DNA of 64,000 nucleotides from NCBI GenBank assembly GCA_002359895.1, contig DEOB01000010.1, forward strand, positions 1,428,125-1,492,124, read 5' to 3'. The stretch is from Stenotrophomonas sp. UBA2629. GTDB lineage: Bacteria > Pseudomonadota > Gammaproteobacteria > Xanthomonadales > Xanthomonadaceae. Under the pieces are notes generated by a model, which did not search any database, was not told where the DNA came from, and worked only from the letters and a program-made list of their open reading frames with translations. The position numbers and the translations under genes are program-made. This document shows, one piece after another, positions 49,940 through 59,013 of this stretch (positions are counted from its first letter, which is position 1; each line of letters begins with the position of its first letter).

Positions 49940-51066
49940 GGCTTGGCTCCATTGCCGAATTCATCCACATCCAGCGACGGCATCGGCGGCATCGGGCCGG
50001 TGCGCCACTGCCGCAACTGGTAGACGTAGGACAGGATCTGGGCGACGGCCGAATACAGTCTCACGGGGATTTCCTTGCCAAGTTGGCCTTCCCGATACAA
50101 GGCGCGTGCCAAAGGCGGCGCCGAGACGATGGCCACCTTGTTGCCGTCAGCTACCTGGCGGATGCGCAGGGCCAGTTCGTCCACGCCCAGCGCGACCACG
50201 GTGGGGGCGCCCATACGGCCGCTTTCGTATTTCAGGGCGACCGCGTAGTGGGTGGGGTTGACCACCACCACGTCGGCGCTGGGCACCGCTTCCATCATCC
50301 GGCGTTGTGACAGCTGCATCTGCATCTGCCGGATGCGGCCTTTGACCTCGGGGCTGCCTTCGCTTTCTTTCATCTCCCGCTTCAGCTCCTCGCGGGTCAT
50401 CTTAAGCTTCCGCAGCCAGTTCCACTTCTGGTACGGCGCGTCGATGGCGGCCAGCAACGCCAAAGCGCCGCCGGTGGCGAGCAGCACTTTCAGGGTGAGC
50501 CATAGGCCGTGGCCGATGGCCAGTTCAAGGGGTTGATGCAGCAGCGCGCGCAGGGTGTCCATGCCCTGCCAGATGCACAGGCTGGCGGCGCCACCAATGA
50601 ACGCCACCCGCAGCATGGATTTGATCAGCTCGGCCACCGCCTCGCTGCCGTACAGGCGCTTGAGCCCGCTCATCGGGTTCATGCGTTTGAGATCGGGCAT
50701 CAGCGCTTTGTTGGAAAAACGCAGCCCGCCCATCATTACCGGTGCGATGAAGCCGGCGGCCAGGCACACCGCGATGATCGGGCTGACCGCCAGCATCAGC
50801 CGCAGCAGCAACCAGCCGGCATGGCCGAACAGCGCCTGCGGGGTTTCGAGCAGGGCAGGGCTGGGGCTGAGCGCGGCTTTCATCCACTCGCGGGAGTTGT
50901 CGGCCACCGGGCCGGACAGCGTTACCAGCGCCACCACGGCGGCGGTGAACACGGCAGCGGTGGCAAGCTCTTTGGAGCGCGGGATGTTGCCTTGCTCGCG
51001 TGCATCACGCAGGCGTTTTTCGGTGGGGAGTTCGGTTTTTTCCCCGGCCTGTTCGTTCTCGGACAT
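49936..51066 (-). CDS. flhB: Flagellar type III export switch protein FlhB
   Basis: 376 residues with four TM helices in the N-terminal 210 residues and a cytoplasmic tail. The autocleavage site Asn270-Pro-Thr-His is intact (VVNPTHYAVALKY), required to switch export from rod/hook to filament substrates. N terminus begins MSENEQAGEKTELPTEKRL as usual. A sigma-54 promoter candidate lies 35-50 bp upstream. The start codon has no good Shine-Dalgarno sequence. Confidence 0.97.
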   Translation of the reverse strand: MSENEQAGEKTELPTEKRLRDAREQGNIPRSKELATAAVFTAAVVALVTLSGPVADNSREWMKAALSPSPALLETPQALFGHAGWLLLRLMLAVSPIIAVCLAAGFIAPVMMGGLRFSNKALMPDLKRMNPMSGLKRLYGSEAVAELIKSMLRVAFIGGAASLCIWQGMDTLRALLHQPLELAIGHGLWLTLKVLLATGGALALLAAIDAPYQKWNWLRKLKMTREELKREMKESEGSPEVKGRIRQMQMQLSQRRMMEAVPSADVVVVNPTHYAVALKYESGRMGAPTVVALGVDELALRIRQVADGNKVAIVSAPPLARALYREGQLGKEIPVRLYSAVAQILSYVYQLRQWRTGPMPPMPSLDVDEFGNGAKP

Positions 51067-51100
51067 GGCACGGCGCGGATGAGGAGGTCATCTGCGGTAG

Positions 51101-51116
51101 TGCAAGAAGTGTTCCT
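51101..51116 (-). promoter_or_regulatory. Sigma-54 (RpoN) promoter of flhBA
   Basis: Minus-strand AGGAACA-CTTC-TTGCA keeps the invariant GG and GC with N10 spacing and the whole TTGCA half. A start near 51090 gives a 25-nt leader for flhB. FleQ/RpoN control of flhB is usual in related polar flagellates. Confidence 0.55.
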
Positions 51117-51126
51117 GAGCGGAAAA

Positions 51127-51260
51127 GCTTCCCCTCTCCCCAACCCCTCTCCCGCTAGGGGAGAGGGGCTAAGCGCAGCGCAAGTTGAGGCAATTCGTGC
51201 GACTGCAGCTTTAAAGCCCCTCTCCCCTTGCGGGAGAGGGGTTGGGGAGAGGGGGGAAGC
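51127..51260. repeat. Paired inverted intergenic repeat with nested hairpins
   Basis: A 45-bp left arm (51127-51171) and a 46-bp right arm (51215-51260) are near-perfect inverted copies. Each has GCTTCCCC, TCTCCCCAACCCC and CTCTCCC...GGGAGAGGGG blocks. Each arm itself folds as a CCCCTCTCCC / GGGGAGAGGGG hairpin. The centre is 43 bp of unique sequence. It is the most elaborate member of the repeat family, placed between hutU and the flhB promoter. Confidence 0.8.
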
Positions 51261-51261
51261 G

Positions 51262-51300
51262 CAAACACAAACACAAACGGGCAGGTCAAAGACCTGCCCG
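51262..51300 (-). terminator. Rho-independent terminator after hutU
   Basis: Minus-strand CGGGCAGGTC / GACCTGCCCG with a TTT loop, followed by a T-rich tail (GTTTGTGTTTGTG). Lies 26 bp past the hutU stop. Confidence 0.85.
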
Positions 51301-51325
51301 CTGCGTGCAGCCCGCTGCAATCAGA

Positions 51326-52996
51326 TCAACCAAGAATGCCCGGCAGATCCAATCCCTTCTCCTTGGCGCACTCAATGGCGATGTCGTAGCCGGCATCGGC
51401 ATGGCGCATGACGCCGGTGCCCGGGTCGTTCCACAGCACGCGGGCGATGCGCTGGTCCGCCGCCTCGCTGCCATCACAGACAATCACCACGCCGGAGTGC
51501 TGCGAATAGCCCATGCCGACGCCGCCGCCGTGATGCAGGCTCACCCAGGTGGCGCCGCCGGCCACGTTCAACATGGCGTTGAGCAGCGGCCAGTCCGACA
51601 CCGCGTCCGAGCCGTCCTTCATCGCTTCGGTTTCGCGGTTGGGCGAAGCCACGCTGCCGGAATCCAGATGGTCGCGGCCAATCACCACCGGCGCGCTGAG
51701 CTCGCCATTGCGCACCATTTCGTTGAACGCCAGGCCCAGCTTGTGGCGCAGGCCCAAGCCCACCCAGCAGATACGCGCCGGCAGACCCTGGAACGCAATG
51801 CGCTCGCGGGCCATGTCCAGCCAGCGGTGCAGGTTGGGGTCGTCGGCGATGATTTCCTTGACCTTGGCGTCGGTCTTGTAGATGTCCTCCGGGTCGCCAC
51901 TCAGCGCCACCCAGCGGAACGGGCCAATGCCACGGCAGAACAGCGGGCGTACATAGGCGGGGACAAAACCGGGGAAATCAAATGCGTTCTTCAGGCCTTC
52001 ATCAAACGCCATCTGGCGGATGTTGTTGCCGTAGTCCACGGTTGGAATGCCAGCTGCGTGGAACGCCAGCATCGCTTCCACATGCACGCGCATGGCGGCT
52101 TTGGCGGCGTCGCGTACTTTTTCCGGGTTGGCCTGTTGCTCGGCCAGCCATTGCTCGACAGTCCAGCCCAGCGGCAGGTAGCCGTGCACTGGATCGTGCG
52201 CGCTGGTCTGGTCGGTGACGCAGTCCGGGCGCACGCCGCGACGCACCAGCTCCGGCAGAATTTCCGCCGCGTTGCCGAGCAGGGCGATGGACTTGGCCTC
52301 GCCGGCAGCGGTGTATTTGGCGATGCGTGCCAACGCGTCGTCGATGTCGTTGGCCTGCTCGTCCACATAGCGCGTGCGCAGGCGGAAATCGATGCTGCTC
52401 TGGCGGCATTCGATGGTCAGGCTGCTGGCGCCGGCCAGCGACGCGGCCAGCGGTTGCGCGCCGCCCATGCCACCCAAGCCTGCGGTGAGGATCCACTTGC
52501 CGGTCAGGCTGCCGCCGTAATGCTGGCGGCCCATTTCAACGAACGTTTCGTAAGTGCCCTGGACGATGCCCTGGCTGCCGATGTAGATCCAGCTGCCGGC
52601 GGTCATCTGCCCGTACATCATCAAGCCCTTCTTATCGAGCTCGTTGAAGTGCTCCCAGTTGGCCCAATGCGGCACCAGGTTGGAGTTGGCGATCAGCACG
52701 CGCGGGGCGTCCGGATGGGTGGGGAACACGCCGACCGGCTTGCCCGACTGCACCAGCAGGGTCTGGTTGTCGTCCAGTCGCTTGAGCGTTTCCAGAATCT
52801 TGTCGTAGCTTTCCCAATCACGCGCGGCGCGGCCAATACCGCCGTAGACGACCAGCGAGGTGGGGTCTTCAGCCACTTCGGCATCAAGGTTGTTCTGCAG
52901 CATGCGGAACGGCGCTTCGGTCTGCCAGGATTTGCAGTTGAGCGTGTTGCCGCGCGGTGCACGCGGGTTACGGCTGGGGTCGTGACGGGTGGTCAT
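51326..52996 (-). CDS. hutU: Urocanate hydratase
   Basis: 556 residues. Second step of histidine degradation: urocanate to imidazolone propionate, with tightly bound NAD+. Family markers: ILTAGLGGMGGAQPLA (nucleotide-binding), ARICWVGLGLRHKLGLAFNEMV and WVSLHHGGGVGMGYSQHSG. Length matches the family (about 555). ATG overlaps the hutG stop (ATGA). It is last in the leftward hutI-hutH-hutG-hutU series and is closed by a terminator. Confidence 0.98.
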   Translation of the reverse strand: MTTRHDPSRNPRAPRGNTLNCKSWQTEAPFRMLQNNLDAEVAEDPTSLVVYGGIGRAARDWESYDKILETLKRLDDNQTLLVQSGKPVGVFPTHPDAPRVLIANSNLVPHWANWEHFNELDKKGLMMYGQMTAGSWIYIGSQGIVQGTYETFVEMGRQHYGGSLTGKWILTAGLGGMGGAQPLAASLAGASSLTIECRQSSIDFRLRTRYVDEQANDIDDALARIAKYTAAGEAKSIALLGNAAEILPELVRRGVRPDCVTDQTSAHDPVHGYLPLGWTVEQWLAEQQANPEKVRDAAKAAMRVHVEAMLAFHAAGIPTVDYGNNIRQMAFDEGLKNAFDFPGFVPAYVRPLFCRGIGPFRWVALSGDPEDIYKTDAKVKEIIADDPNLHRWLDMARERIAFQGLPARICWVGLGLRHKLGLAFNEMVRNGELSAPVVIGRDHLDSGSVASPNRETEAMKDGSDAVSDWPLLNAMLNVAGGATWVSLHHGGGVGMGYSQHSGVVIVCDGSEAADQRIARVLWNDPGTGVMRHADAGYDIAIECAKEKGLDLPGILG

Positions 52997-53847
52997 GCAG
53001 TTCTCCGGGTAGCAAATTCCAGACAGGCGCTCAGCACTTGCTGCAACGTTGTGCGCACGGGTGCGGCGTGTTCGGGGTCGTAAGGCGTGGGCCAGCTGTG
53101 TTCATCCACACCGGCAGGCGCCGGCTCGTGCATGTAGCCACGGCAGCCCAGCTCCATCTGCAGGGTGTGCACGCCGGCAGCGGTGTTGCTGTAGTGGCGG
53201 GTGATCCAGCCACCTTTGAAGCGGCCATTGCGCACATGGCTCATGCCGCTGAGCGCGCACAGGTTTTCCACCACGTCGGTGAGCGCGTTGTCGCAGGAGG
53301 TGTCCGGCGCGCCGCTCGGGCCTGCGCTGCCGATGTTGAACTGCGGCAGCTCACCCTCAAACAGATGCGGAATGAGTGAGCGGATGGAATGTGCGTCATA
53401 CACCACCACGGTGTCGTGCTGCTCGCGCAGGCGCGTGATCTCGCTGCTCAGCGCGGCGTGGTACGGGTCGAACCAGGTCTGCCGGCGACGCTGGATTTCA
53501 GCTTCATCGGGCGCGTGGCCGTCGCGGTACAGCGGTTGATTATCGAAGGTGGTGGTCGGGCACAGGCCGGTGGTGTTCTGGCCCGGATACAACGAAATGC
53601 CAGACGGGTCGCGGTTGACGTCGATCACCGAACGCGAGACCGCCGTGCGTACCGTGGTGGCGCCCAGTTCTTTGGCAGCGAACGCGTACAGCTCATGCAC
53701 CCACCAATCGGCATCGCGACGCGCCAGCCACGGCGAGACAAAGTGGCCAGCCAGTTCGTCAGGCAGCTCGGTGCCGGTATGCGGGAAGCTGATGATCAAC
53801 GGCGCATTGCCTTGATGTATCTGCAGCCAGTCAGGTGTGGTGGTCAT
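52993..53847 (-). CDS. hutG: N-formylglutamate deformylase
   Basis: 284 residues. Final step of the five-step histidine route: N-formylglutamate to glutamate plus formate. Signature IISFPHTGTELPDEL near the N terminus and VVVYDAHSIRS contain zinc-binding residues (metal-dependent hydrolase of the FGase family). Presence of hutF and absence of formimidoylglutamase fits this route. A 192-bp gap holding a repeat copy separates it from hutH upstream. No extra operator palindrome is seen there. Confidence 0.95.
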   Translation of the reverse strand: MTTTPDWLQIHQGNAPLIISFPHTGTELPDELAGHFVSPWLARRDADWWVHELYAFAAKELGATTVRTAVSRSVIDVNRDPSGISLYPGQNTTGLCPTTTFDNQPLYRDGHAPDEAEIQRRRQTWFDPYHAALSSEITRLREQHDTVVVYDAHSIRSLIPHLFEGELPQFNIGSAGPSGAPDTSCDNALTDVVENLCALSGMSHVRNGRFKGGWITRHYSNTAAGVHTLQMELGCRGYMHEPAPAGVDEHSWPTPYDPEHAAPVRTTLQQVLSACLEFATRRTA

Positions 53848-53978
53848 GACGGATTCCTGAGAGTTGAAACGTGTTTTGCGGTGCTGAAGAACGCCCTCAT
53901 CCGGCGCTGCGCGCCATTGGATTTCGCGTTTGCAGCGGGTATTGCGTGAACTGACGGATCCCCGCGCAGTCGATCGAA

Positions 53979-54031
53979 ATCCCCTCTCCCGCGTGCGGGA
54001 GAGGATGCCCGAAGGGCAGGTGAGGGCGCTC
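53979..54031. repeat. CTCTCCCG/CGGGAGAG repeat copy between hutG and hutH
   Basis: CCCCTCTCCCGC GT GCGGGAGAGG, followed by a second small hairpin GCCC GAA GGGC and GGTGAGGGCGCTC. The same two-hairpin order is found at 59161-59212. Within the hut operon it may reduce downstream transcription. Confidence 0.7.
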
Positions 54032-54039
54032 TTGGCGAC

Positions 54040-55584
54040 TTAATTGCCCACCACATCCACACCCGGCAACTGCATTCCCAGGCCTGCTGCCAATGCACCG
54101 CTGCGCACCAGGTCGGTGGCAGCCACCATGTCCGGGTGGAAATAACGGTCGTCTTCCAGCGTCGGCACCTGCGCACGTAGCGTGGCGCGTACCTGCTCCA
54201 GCGCGTTGCTCGAACGCAGTGGCGCATGGAAGTCACAGCCTTGGCCTGCAGCCAACAGCTCGATGCCAATCACGTTGGCCGCGTTCTCTGCCATCGCCAT
54301 CAGCCGGCGTGCGCCGTGTGCGGCCATGGATACGTGGTCTTCCTGGTTGGCTGAGGTCGGGATCGAATCCACGCTGGCCGGGTAGGCGCGCTGCTTGTTC
54401 TCCGACACCAGCGCCGCTGCGGTTACCTGCGGAATCATGAAGCCCGAGTTCAAGCCGGGCTTGGGCGTCAGGAACGCCGGCAGGCCGCTCAATGCGGGAT
54501 CCACCAGCATCGCAGTGCGGCGTTCGCTGATGGAGCCGATTTCGCAGACCGCCATCGCCAGCATGTCGGCCGCAAAGGCCACCGGCTCGGCGTGGAAGTT
54601 GCCGCCGCTCAACGCCTCGCCGGTATCGGTGAACACCAGCGGATTGTCCGAAACACCATTGGCTTCGATCTCCAGCGTGGTCGCTGCCTGACGCATCACA
54701 TCGAGCGCCGCGCCCATCACCTGCGGCTGGCAGCGCAGGCAGTACGGGTCCTGCACGCGCACGTCGTTGCTGCGATGCGATTCGCGGATGGCCGAGCCCT
54801 TCATCAGCTCGCCAAGCACCGCAGCGGTGGCGATCTGCCCACGCTGACCACGAATGGCATGGATACGCGGGTCGAACGGCGTGTCCGAGCCCTTGGCCGC
54901 TTCCACCGACAATGCGCCGGTCACCAGTGCGGCCTGGAACACGGTTTCGATTTCAAACAAGCCGGCCAGTGCATAGGCGGTGGAGTACTGCGTGCCGTTG
55001 AGCAGCGCCAGGCCTTCCTTCGCGCCCAGCACCAACGGTGCCAGGCCCGCCTGCTGCAAAGCCTGTTCGGCCGGCATGCGCACGCCGCCGACGAAGGCTT
55101 CGCCGACACCAATCATGACGCTGGCAAGGTGTGACAGCGGGGCGAGATCGCCCGACGCACCCACCGAACCCTGGCACGGCACCACCGGCACCACGTCCTG
55201 CTGCAACATGGCTTCCAGCAGCGCCAGCGTCTGCGGGCGGATGCCCGAGGCGCCCTGTGCAAGGCTGGTGAGCTTCAACGCCATCATCAAGCGCACCACG
55301 TTGGCGGGCATCGGCTCACCCACGCCTGCGGCATGCGACAGCACGATGTTGCGCTGCAGGGTTTCCAGATCCTCGCGTTCGATACGCACGCTGGCCAGCT
55401 TGCCGAAACCGGTGTTGATGCCATACACCGGCTCGCCCTTGGCGACGATGGCTTCCACCACCTGTGCGCTGCGCAGCACGGCGGCCTGCGCGGAGGCGTC
55501 CAGGCGCACGGTGGCACCACGGTAGATCTGCCGCCATTGCGACAATGGAACGTGGCCGGGGAGAAGGGTCAAGGTGGTGCTCAT
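54040..55584 (-). CDS. hutH: Histidine ammonia-lyase
   Basis: 514 residues. First step of histidine catabolism, giving urocanate and ammonia. The Ala143-Ser144-Gly145 triad (VGASGDLAPLSH) forms the MIO electrophilic cofactor. YGINTGFGKL carries the catalytic tyrosine region. ATG 55584 with GGAG 7 nt upstream is chosen; the frame is open 69 codons beyond but overlaps hutI. 23 bp separate it from the hutI stop. Confidence 0.98.
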   Translation of the reverse strand: MSTTLTLLPGHVPLSQWRQIYRGATVRLDASAQAAVLRSAQVVEAIVAKGEPVYGINTGFGKLASVRIEREDLETLQRNIVLSHAAGVGEPMPANVVRLMMALKLTSLAQGASGIRPQTLALLEAMLQQDVVPVVPCQGSVGASGDLAPLSHLASVMIGVGEAFVGGVRMPAEQALQQAGLAPLVLGAKEGLALLNGTQYSTAYALAGLFEIETVFQAALVTGALSVEAAKGSDTPFDPRIHAIRGQRGQIATAAVLGELMKGSAIRESHRSNDVRVQDPYCLRCQPQVMGAALDVMRQAATTLEIEANGVSDNPLVFTDTGEALSGGNFHAEPVAFAADMLAMAVCEIGSISERRTAMLVDPALSGLPAFLTPKPGLNSGFMIPQVTAAALVSENKQRAYPASVDSIPTSANQEDHVSMAAHGARRLMAMAENAANVIGIELLAAGQGCDFHAPLRSSNALEQVRATLRAQVPTLEDDRYFHPDMVAATDLVRSGALAAGLGMQLPGVDVVGN

Positions 55585-55607
55585 GTGCGCTCCAGTAGTG
55601 CGATGTT

Positions 55608-56813
55608 TCAGGCGTGCTGCCCGCGCCAGATGCGGGCATGCAATGGATTGAAGCCGATGCGGTAAACCAGATCGGCCGGTGCTTCGATGTCCCAGATGGC
55701 CAGGTCGCAGTCCATGCCGGCAGCGAGCTGGCCGAGGCGATTGCTGCGGCCCAAGGCGCGCGCGGCTTCGCGGGTGAAGCCGGCAATGCATTCGTCCACG
55801 GTCAGGCGGAACAGGGTCGCGCCCATGTTCATGGTCAGCAGCGGGCTGGTCAGCGGCGAGGTGCCAGGGTTGCTGTCGGTGGCCAACGCTATCGGTACAC
55901 CGGCATCGCGCAGGTGCTGGATCGGCGGCAGCACGGTTTCGCGGGTGAAGTAATACGCGCCCGGCAGCAGTACCGCGACGGTGCCGGCAGCACGCATGGC
56001 GGCGATGCCCGCGTCGTCCAGGTGTTCAATATGGTCGGCCGACAGTGCGCCGTAACGGGCTGCCAGTTCAGCGCCGTGCTGGTTGGACAACTGCTCGGCG
56101 TGGATCTTGACCGCCAAGCCATGCGCCTTGGCCGCTTCAAACACCTGCTGCGCCTGCGCGGGCGAAAACGCGATGTTCTCGCAGAAGATGTCCACCGCCT
56201 CGGCCAGCCCTTCGGCAGCAATGGCGGGGATCATCACTGCGCACACTTCGTTGATGTAGGCCTGTGCTTCATGGCCGGGCGGTACCGCGTGCGCTCCTAG
56301 AAAGGTCGGCACCACTTCCACCTTGCGTAACGCGGCCAGTTCCCGGGCCACGCGCAGCTGTTTGCGTTCATCGACCAGGCTCAAGCCGTAACCGGATTTG
56401 ATCTCGATGGTGGTGACGCCTTCGGCCAGCATCGCGTCGAGCCGGGGCAGGGTGGCCTTCAACAACGCGGCATCGTCAGCGGCGCGGGTGGCGCGCACGG
56501 TGGAGACAATGCCACCGCCGGCACGGGCGATGTCGGCATAGCTCACGCCCTGCAGGCGCTGCTCGAACTCGCCGGCGCGGTTGCCTGCGTAGACCAGATG
56601 GGTGTGGCAGTCGATCAGGCCGGGGCTGATCCAGCGGCCTTCACAGTCGATGCGCTGCTCAGCCTCGAACGCGGGCGCAGCACTCGCGGGGCCGGCGTGG
56701 ACAATCTTGCCGCCGCGCGCGGCAATCACGCCGTCGCGCACGACACCAAGGCCGCCGTTGTCGTCATCCAGCGTCATCAGGTTGGCGTTGTGCCAAAGTG
56801 TGTCGCAGCGCAT
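55608..56813 (-). CDS. hutI: Imidazolonepropionase
   Basis: 401-residue amidohydrolase. Third step: opens imidazolone propionate to formiminoglutamate. Metal ligands HxH in LIDCHTHLVYAGNRAGEFEQR, later His in KIHAEQLSNQHGAELAA and Asp in IALATDSNPGTSP. Starts: ATG 56813 has GGAG at 9 nt; a GTG two codons earlier is also possible. First gene of the leftward hut operon, 20 bp from the operator palindrome. Confidence 0.97.
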   Translation of the reverse strand: MRCDTLWHNANLMTLDDDNGGLGVVRDGVIAARGGKIVHAGPASAAPAFEAEQRIDCEGRWISPGLIDCHTHLVYAGNRAGEFEQRLQGVSYADIARAGGGIVSTVRATRAADDAALLKATLPRLDAMLAEGVTTIEIKSGYGLSLVDERKQLRVARELAALRKVEVVPTFLGAHAVPPGHEAQAYINEVCAVMIPAIAAEGLAEAVDIFCENIAFSPAQAQQVFEAAKAHGLAVKIHAEQLSNQHGAELAARYGALSADHIEHLDDAGIAAMRAAGTVAVLLPGAYYFTRETVLPPIQHLRDAGVPIALATDSNPGTSPLTSPLLTMNMGATLFRLTVDECIAGFTREAARALGRSNRLGQLAAGMDCDLAIWDIEAPADLVYRIGFNPLHARIWRGQHA

Positions 56814-56832
56814 GTGCACTCACTCCGTGAAT

Positions 56833-56844
56833 TTGTATATACAA
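56833..56844. promoter_or_regulatory. HutC operator between hutI and hutF
   Basis: TTGTATATACAA is a perfect 12-bp palindrome in the 60-bp divergent gap. It contains the TGTA-N2-TACA core described for HutC in pseudomonads. Both hut transcripts could be repressed from this one site and derepressed by urocanate. Confidence 0.85.
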
Positions 56845-56873
56845 TAACGACGGAAAACGGAGAGTGTCCAGTG

Positions 56874-58244
56874 ATGTCTGACAAGGCCAGCAAAACAGTT
56901 CATTTCCATGCCGCCCAAGCGCTGTTGCCTGAAGGCTGGGCGCAGGATGTCCGCATTGAAAGCGTGGCAGGGCGCATCACCAAGGTGATGGCCGGCGTTG
57001 TCCGGGAAGCCGGCGATCAGGCCCTGGGCACTGTTGTAGCCGGGCTGGGCAACCTACACAGCCACGCCTTCCAGCGCGCCATGGCCGGCCTGACCGAAGT
57101 TGGCGGGCGCTCGGGCGACAGTTTCTGGAGCTGGCGCGAACTGATGTACCGCTTCCTCGACCGCATCAGCCCCGACGATTTGCAGGCCATTGCCGCACAG
57201 GCCTACATGGAAATGCTGGAAAGCGGCTTCACCCGCGTTGGCGAATTCCACTATCTGCACCACGCCGCCGATGGCAGCCGCTATGCCGACCACGCCGAAA
57301 TGGCAGGCCGCGTCGCCGCCGCAGCGGATGAAACCGGGCTGGGCCTGACCCTGCTGCCGGTGTTTTACGCGCATTCTGATTTTGGCGGCGCCGCGCCTGT
57401 GCCTGCACAGCGTCGCTTTCTGCATGACATCGACGGCTTTGCCGCATTGCTCGAAGGCTGCCAGCGCGCATTGGCCGGCACGCACGATGCGGTGCTGGGG
57501 CTTGCACCGCACAGCCTGCGCGCCTGCACGCCGGAGGAATTGCAGGCACTTGCGGCCATGGCGCCGGGGCCGATCCACATCCATATTGCCGAGCAGACCC
57601 GCGAGGTGGACGCCTGCTTGGCGTGGAGCGGGCAGCGCCCGGTGGAATGGCTGTATGCCAATGTGGACGTTGATCCACGCTGGTGTCTGGTGCACGCCAC
57701 CCACGTCAATCCGAAAGAAGTGGCTTTGATGGCCGGCAGCGGCGCGGTGGTCGGGCTGTGCCCGATCACCGAGGCCAACCTGGGCGATGGCGTGTTCCCG
57801 ATGCGCGAGTTTGTTGCTGCCGGCGGCCGCTTTGGTGTGGGCTCCGATTCCAACGTATTGATCGACGCGGCCGAGGAACTGCGCCTGCTCGAATACGGCC
57901 AGCGGCTGACGTTGCGCGGTCGTAATGTGATCTCACCCGGGGCGCTTTCCAGCGGCCGCTGGCTGTACCAGCAGGCCGGCGACGGCGCGGCACAGGTGCT
58001 TGGCGTTGCCGCCGGGCTGGCCGTGGGGGCACCTGCGGATCTGCTCGAACTGGACACCGAGCACCCTTCGCTTCACGGCCGCCAAGGCGACGCCTTGCTT
58101 GACAGCTGGCTGTTCGCCGCACGTAATGGCGCCCTCCGCAGCGTCTGGCGTAATGGCCGTGCGTGGGTGCGCGCAGGTCGCCACGTGCATCGCGACGCGA
58201 TCACCACGCGTTACCGCGCCGCATTGGGCCGGATACTGGCCTGA
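56874..58244 (+). CDS. hutF: Formimidoylglutamate deiminase
   Basis: 456-residue amidohydrolase. Fourth step: formimidoylglutamate to N-formylglutamate plus ammonia. Metal-binding motifs: LGNLHSHAFQRAMAG, a central His in PIHIHIAEQTREVDA, LVHATHVN and GVGSDSNVLID. Start ATG 56874 (MSDKASK) is preceded by GGAGAG; a GTG directly before it is an alternative. The open frame further upstream crosses the operator and hutI and is not coding. Leads the rightward hutF-hutC unit. Confidence 0.96.
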   Translation: MSDKASKTVHFHAAQALLPEGWAQDVRIESVAGRITKVMAGVVREAGDQALGTVVAGLGNLHSHAFQRAMAGLTEVGGRSGDSFWSWRELMYRFLDRISPDDLQAIAAQAYMEMLESGFTRVGEFHYLHHAADGSRYADHAEMAGRVAAAADETGLGLTLLPVFYAHSDFGGAAPVPAQRRFLHDIDGFAALLEGCQRALAGTHDAVLGLAPHSLRACTPEELQALAAMAPGPIHIHIAEQTREVDACLAWSGQRPVEWLYANVDVDPRWCLVHATHVNPKEVALMAGSGAVVGLCPITEANLGDGVFPMREFVAAGGRFGVGSDSNVLIDAAEELRLLEYGQRLTLRGRNVISPGALSSGRWLYQQAGDGAAQVLGVAAGLAVGAPADLLELDTEHPSLHGRQGDALLDSWLFAARNGALRSVWRNGRAWVRAGRHVHRDAITTRYRAALGRILA

Positions 58245-58284
58245 CGCATAAGCGTCAAACCGCAGCCCCCTTCAGGAACTCCGA

Positions 58285-59013
58285 GTGAAGAGCAAGAAAG
58301 CTCCCACCCTCAATCAACGCATCCGCGGCGAAATTGAAAGCCGCATTCTCAGTGGCGAATGGGCGCCGGGCCATCGCATCCCGTTCGAGCATGAACTGAT
58401 GGCGCAGTACGACTGCTCGCGCATGACGGTGAACAAGGTGCTGACCACCTTGGCCGAGAGCGGCATGATCGAGCGCAGGCGCCGGGCGGGTTCGTTTGTG
58501 GCGCGGCAACCACCGCACCTGGAACAGGTGGCGCTGGAGATTCCCGATATCAAAGTGGCGGTCACCGAGCGCGGCCACGAGTACAGCTACCAGTTGCTCG
58601 ATCACGCACAGCGCAAGGCCCGCGACGGCGCGCCGGAAGAGTTGGTGTTGGTGGGCGAGGGCAAGCTGCTGGCGATGCGTTGCCTGCATCTGGCCGACGG
58701 TAAGCCGTTGGCGCTGGAGCGCCGTTTGATCAACCCCGAAGCCGTGCCGGAAACCTTGAACGTGGATTTCTCCATCCACGCACCGGGCAGCTGGTTGCTG
58801 CAGAACGTGTCGTGGACACGCGGCGAGCACCGCATCAGCGCCGTAGCCGTGACTGCGGAGGAGGCGGCGATATTGAAAGTGCCTACCGGCACCGCGTGCC
58901 TGGTGATCGATCGCCAGACCTGGCGCGGCGACCAGCAGATCACCTGGGTGCGGCAGAAATTTCTCGGCGACGCTTACGACCTCATCGCCCGCTTCGCTCC
59001 TGGGTCACGTTGA
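58285..59013 (+). CDS. hutC: Histidine utilisation repressor HutC (GntR/UTRA)
   Basis: 242 residues. N-terminal winged helix of the GntR family (RIPFEHELMAQYDCSRMTVNKVLTTLAESGMIERRRRAGSFV, about 30-72) and a C-terminal UTRA ligand domain (about 95-235) that binds urocanate in known HutC proteins. GTG start with AGGA upstream. Placed 40 bp after hutF, so it probably represses its own unit. The presumed operator is at 56833-56844. Confidence 0.93.
   Translation: MKSKKAPTLNQRIRGEIESRILSGEWAPGHRIPFEHELMAQYDCSRMTVNKVLTTLAESGMIERRRRAGSFVARQPPHLEQVALEIPDIKVAVTERGHEYSYQLLDHAQRKARDGAPEELVLVGEGKLLAMRCLHLADGKPLALERRLINPEAVPETLNVDFSIHAPGSWLLQNVSWTRGEHRISAVAVTAEEAAILKVPTGTACLVIDRQTWRGDQQITWVRQKFLGDAYDLIARFAPGSR

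Noticed and set aside
48089..50023. 644-codon open frame antisense to flhA
   Set aside because: Shadow rich in Gly, Gln and His; flhA is unambiguous.
51242..53083. 613-codon open frame antisense to hutU
   Set aside because: Shadow; it also runs through the terminator and repeat region.
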